Source of the DNA: Verrucomicrobiota bacterium
Lineage (GTDB): Bacteria; Verrucomicrobiota; Verrucomicrobiia; Limisphaerales; UBA1096
Assembly: GCA_003972865.1 (NCBI GenBank)
Contig: QOAX01000064.1
Location: 1 to 8,809, forward strand
Length of the DNA stretch: 8,809 nucleotides
Direction of reading: 5' to 3'
How positions within the stretch are numbered: the first letter of the stretch is position 1; each line of letters starts with the position of its first letter. The notes under the pieces were generated by a model that had not been told where the DNA came from, ran no database searches, and saw nothing but the letters and a program-made list of their open reading frames with translations. This document shows positions 6,548 to 8,809 of this stretch, piece by piece. Position numbers and translations under genes: made by a program.

Positions 6548-6555
6548 CCGACCCG

Positions 6556-7485
6556 ATGCTCAAGTTCATCCTCCGCCGAATACTCGAAACCATCCCGGTG
6601 TTGCTCTGTGTGGCGGCGATGACGTTTTTCATGTGCCGCCTGGCCCCGGGCGGGCCGTTCGACGAGGACAAGCAAGTGACCGTCGAGGTTCGCGAGCTGT
6701 TGAACAAGCAGTTCAACCTCGACCAACCACTGCACAAGCAATTCATCCAGTACATCACCCACCTGCCCACCCTGCAGTCGTTCAAGTACCCGAATCGCAC
6801 CGTCGGCGAAATCATCAGTCAAAAGTTTCCCGTGTCGGCCAAGCTCGGCTTCTTTGCGATGTGCATCGCGCTTGGCCTGGGCATTTTGTTCGGGGTCATC
6901 GCCTCGCTGCGCCCCAACACGTACGTCGACTACATCCCCTCGTCGCTGGCGATGATCGGCATTTGCCTGCCGACGTTCGTGATGGGGCCGCTGCTCATGC
7001 TGGTTTTCTCGCTGCAACTTGGCTGGTTCCCGGCCACCGGCTGGGGCGGGTTCAGTGGCGACCAGTTTTTTGCCAGCGACATGGTGCTGCCGTCGGTGAC
7101 GCTTGGGTTCTTTTACGCGGCGTACATTTCGCGGCTCACGCGCGGCGGGATGCTCGACATCCTCACGCAGGATTACATCCGCACGGCCAAGGCCAAGGGC
7201 GCCTCCGGCCTGCGGGTCATCCTCAAACACTCGCTGCGCGGCGGGCTGCTACCGGTCATCAGTTTCATGGGGCCGGCCGTCGCCGGGTTGATCGCCGGGT
7301 CGTTCGTCATCGAGACCATTTTCAACATTCCCGGCCTTGGCCAAGACTTCGTCAAAAGCGCCTTCAACCGCGACTACACACTCGTGCTTGGCGTGGTGAT
7401 GTTTTACGCGACGCTGATTATTTTCCTCAACCTCATCGTCGACATCCTGCAAGTCACCCTCAACCCGAAACTCAAGTTCGACTAG
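6556..7485 (+). CDS. oppB: Peptide ABC transporter permease, OppB-like
   Basis: One of the two inner-membrane permease subunits of the peptide importer. Its 309 aa match the usual OppB length (306 in E. coli). The opening MLKFILRRILETIPVLLCVA is the standard first helix. More membrane segments lie at about 98-118, 133-155, 178-193, 232-256 and 276-297, giving six. The 'RLAPGGPFD' segment (28-36) is the usual periplasmic landmark after helix one. The cytoplasmic EAA loop is DYIRTAKAKGASGLRVILKH (206-225), where the conserved Gly docks onto the ATPase subunit. The ending NIPGLGQDFVKSAFNRDY then VDILQVTLNPK is also typical. The start ATG has no visible Shine-Dalgarno. All five CTT leucine codons in this gene precede glycine, which is odd in a gene that otherwise uses CTG/CTC. 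It is followed 2 bp later by the oppC start, so the two are probably translationally coupled. Confidence 0.94.
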   Translation: MLKFILRRILETIPVLLCVAAMTFFMCRLAPGGPFDEDKQVTVEVRELLNKQFNLDQPLHKQFIQYITHLPTLQSFKYPNRTVGEIISQKFPVSAKLGFFAMCIALGLGILFGVIASLRPNTYVDYIPSSLAMIGICLPTFVMGPLLMLVFSLQLGWFPATGWGGFSGDQFFASDMVLPSVTLGFFYAAYISRLTRGGMLDILTQDYIRTAKAKGASGLRVILKHSLRGGLLPVISFMGPAVAGLIAGSFVIETIFNIPGLGQDFVKSAFNRDYTLVLGVVMFYATLIIFLNLIVDILQVTLNPKLKFD

Positions 7486-7487
7486 CC

Positions 7488-8714
7488 GTGAGCGACGCAC
7501 CCAACGCCAAGCCAAACGCAACCGACACCGTCGAGAAAGGCGAGTCGCTGTGGGTCGGCGCGTGGCATCGGCTGCGTAAAAACAAAATGGCCCTCGCCGG
7601 CGGGGTGTTCATCCTCCTGCTCGCCGGCTTGTCGTTCATCGGGCCTTTTTTTCTCGAGGGCGATTATTACACGAATACCGTGCTCGACCACAAACTGCAG
7701 GCACCGGGTGAGAAACGACTTCACCGGGCAGAACCGACTAACGGCGGCAGTGGTTTTCGTGTCGACGACATTCTCGAACCGGTTAGTAGCCAGTCGGCTA
7801 AAGCTGCCCAACTAAAGGTCAATTCTGTCACCGCAGAAGGCGCGATTATATCACTGGAAATAGTCGAACCGGGAGATTATTCAGACGAACCACCGCACCC
7901 TGTCGCGTTGGCCTATCAAATCAGCAAAAGCGGCCCGGGCCAAGGTGCTACAGTTAGGCTCACTTTCACGGAGTCATACATTTTGGGTACCGACCACCTC
8001 GGTCGCGATCAACTTGGTCGCATCATCAAGGGCGGCCAGATCTCACTCATGGTCGGCATGGTCGCCACCTTCGTCTCGCTCACTATCGGCATCGGCTACG
8101 GCACCATCTCCGGTTATTTCGGTGGAAAAGTGGACAGCGTGATGATGCGCTTGGTGGACATTCTCTACTCGCTGCCATTCGTCATTTTCGTGATTTTGCT
8201 CATGGTGTTCGCGAAAGATCTCGGCGACTCGATCGACGAATGGTTCCGGGCGCGCGGCTCCGAATTCTCCATCTCCGGCCAGTGGAACATGCTGCTGCTC
8301 TTCGTCGCCATCGGCGCGGTCGAGTGGCTCACGATGGCCCGCATCGTCCGCGGCCAAGTGATGAGCCTGCGACAACAGGAATTCATCGAGGCCTGCATCT
8401 CGCTTGGCCTGCCGACGCACCGCATCATCTTCCGCCACATGGTGCCCAACATCCTTGGCCCGGTAATCGTTTACACCACGCTGACCATCCCTGCGGTGAT
8501 GCTGCTCGAGGCGTTCCTGAGCTTCCTCGGGCTGGGCGTGCAGCCACCGACCCCGTCGTGGGGCCTGCTCATCAAGGACGGTGCCGACCGAATGCGCGAG
8601 GCTTGGTGGATGCTCGTCTTCCCCGGTGCCCTGTTTGCGACAACACTCTTCTCGTTCAACTTCGTCGGCGACGGCCTCCGCGACGCCCTCGATCCCAAGA
8701 CCTCGAAAGATTAA
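7488..8714 (+). CDS. oppC: Peptide ABC transporter permease, OppC-like, with inserted periplasmic domain
   Basis: The second permease subunit. GTG 7488 lies 2 bp after the oppB stop and yields 408 aa, beginning with the family's usual 'SLWVGAWHRLRKNKMA' element, so I prefer it to the longer open frame through oppB. The OppC core is complete: helix one (about 34-56), ILGTDHLGRDQLGRIIKGGQ (165-184), YGTISGYFGGKVDSVMMRL (204-222), the EAA loop EFIEACISLGLPTHRIIFRH (298-317), LLEAFLSFLGLG, and the C-terminal GDGLRDALDPK. E. coli OppC is 302 aa. The excess here comes from ~85-90 residues inserted in the first periplasmic loop, and ~20 in the second (about 243-267, DSIDEWFRARGSEF). Both face the binding protein. 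The core is intact and reads as functional. It forms the channel with the OppB-like subunit. Confidence 0.93.
   Translation: MSDAPNAKPNATDTVEKGESLWVGAWHRLRKNKMALAGGVFILLLAGLSFIGPFFLEGDYYTNTVLDHKLQAPGEKRLHRAEPTNGGSGFRVDDILEPVSSQSAKAAQLKVNSVTAEGAIISLEIVEPGDYSDEPPHPVALAYQISKSGPGQGATVRLTFTESYILGTDHLGRDQLGRIIKGGQISLMVGMVATFVSLTIGIGYGTISGYFGGKVDSVMMRLVDILYSLPFVIFVILLMVFAKDLGDSIDEWFRARGSEFSISGQWNMLLLFVAIGAVEWLTMARIVRGQVMSLRQQEFIEACISLGLPTHRIIFRHMVPNILGPVIVYTTLTIPAVMLLEAFLSFLGLGVQPPTPSWGLLIKDGADRMREAWWMLVFPGALFATTLFSFNFVGDGLRDALDPKTSKD
7743..7967 (+). other. GxGF-type beta domain inserted in the OppC first periplasmic loop
   Basis: Residues 86-160 of the OppC-like protein read GGSGFRVDDIL, then a V..V...G.I...I pattern, PGDYSDEPPHP, and GPGQGATVRLTF. 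This resembles the repeated extracellular 'GxGY.vGD.L...V.sV..G.I......pG.Y...P..P...G.GA' modules seen in phage tail and surface proteins. By hand count only 39 of 80 codons from 84 to 163 end in G or C, against 34 of 40 in the region starting at residue 298. That suggests a later gain than the permease core. The similarity is from memory of the pattern, without a search. Confidence 0.6.
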
Positions 8715-8724
8715 GCCACAAATA

Positions 8725-8809
8725 ATGCCTCTGCTAGACGTCAACGATCTTACGACCTACTTCCACACTCGCAACGGCGTGGTGCGGGCGGTGGACGGCG
8801 TCTCGTTCC
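8725..8809 (+). CDS. oppD: Peptide ABC transporter ATP-binding protein, OppD/DppD-like, N-terminal fragment
   Basis: ATG 8725 opens a frame that runs off the end of the window after 28 codons. The start reads MPLLDVNDLTTYFHTRNGVV then RAVDGVSF, which is the standard beginning of OppD/DppD ATPases ('LLdV.nL.t.F.t..G.v.AVdgVsf'). Walker A would come next and is not in view. It starts 10 bp after the oppC stop, consistent with one operon. The position after the binding protein and two permeases supports the assignment. No clear ribosome site is seen. Confidence 0.88.
   Translation, partial: MPLLDVNDLTTYFHTRNGVVRAVDGVSF

Noticed and set aside
6025..7230. Minus-strand open frame (401 codons) across the oppA-oppB junction
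   Set aside because: It is antisense to two well-supported genes, with biased low-information composition (many Arg, Glu, His, Gln) and no motif.
6537..7487. 317-codon upstream extension of the oppC frame through oppB
   Set aside because: The translation is Arg/His/Pro/Ala-rich, out of frame with the clear OppB permease. The normal OppC N-terminus begins at GTG 7488.
8043..8744. Minus-strand open frame (233 codons) opposite oppC
   Set aside because: It is a compositional shadow rich in Asp, Glu, His and Arg, without domain features, opposite a conserved permease core.
1..8809. CRISPR array, tRNA or rRNA, transposase, phage genes
   Set aside because: I looked for regular repeats with spacers, tRNA cloverleaf ends, insertion-sequence ends and integrase or capsid motifs, and saw none.

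Overview
The window looks like a piece of a chromosome from a Verrucomicrobia-type bacterium, probably environmental and possibly from the Pedosphaera/Limisphaera side of the phylum. Three things suggest this: a PEP-CTERM protein, a secreted protein of the 'SVNAVGYVN' type that I associate with that phylum, and a general lack of Shine-Dalgarno sequences. The phylum is an inference, because no rRNA or housekeeping marker is present.

Layout: (1) 1-195, +, is the C-terminal end of a HAD-family phosphatase. (2) 211-2954, -, is a superfamily 1 helicase split into two overlapping frames, a 261-aa N-terminal part and a 660-aa ATPase/helicase part with a degenerate Vsr/MTES-like nuclease-fold tail. 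The frames meet at an A8 run that carries a perfect A-AAA-AAA slippery heptamer, so a -1 shift would give one protein of 914 aa. This stretch is clearly more AT-rich than the right half. (3) 3002-4223, -, holds two secreted-protein genes in tandem, closed by a strong rho-independent terminator. (4) 4397-4693, -, is a pterin-4a-carbinolamine dehydratase. (5) 4879-8809, +, is a GC-rich oligopeptide/dipeptide ABC importer operon: lipoprotein binding protein (oppA-like), permeases oppB-like and oppC-like, and the first 28 codons of the ATPase (oppD-like).

The importer genes act together. The lipoprotein captures peptide outside the membrane, the two permeases form the channel, and the ATPase (mostly beyond the window) powers it. 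The unusual part is the oppC-like permease. It is about 100 residues longer than its relatives because an extracellular beta-type domain of the 'GxGY/F' kind is inserted in the first periplasmic loop, with a second small insertion in the next periplasmic loop.

The strongest leads are the helicase frameshift, the domain insertion in OppC with its different codon composition, and a strand-biased 9-mer, CGCTTGGCC, that recurs far more often than chance across coding and non-coding DNA. I found no RNA genes, CRISPR arrays, insertion sequences or phage genes.
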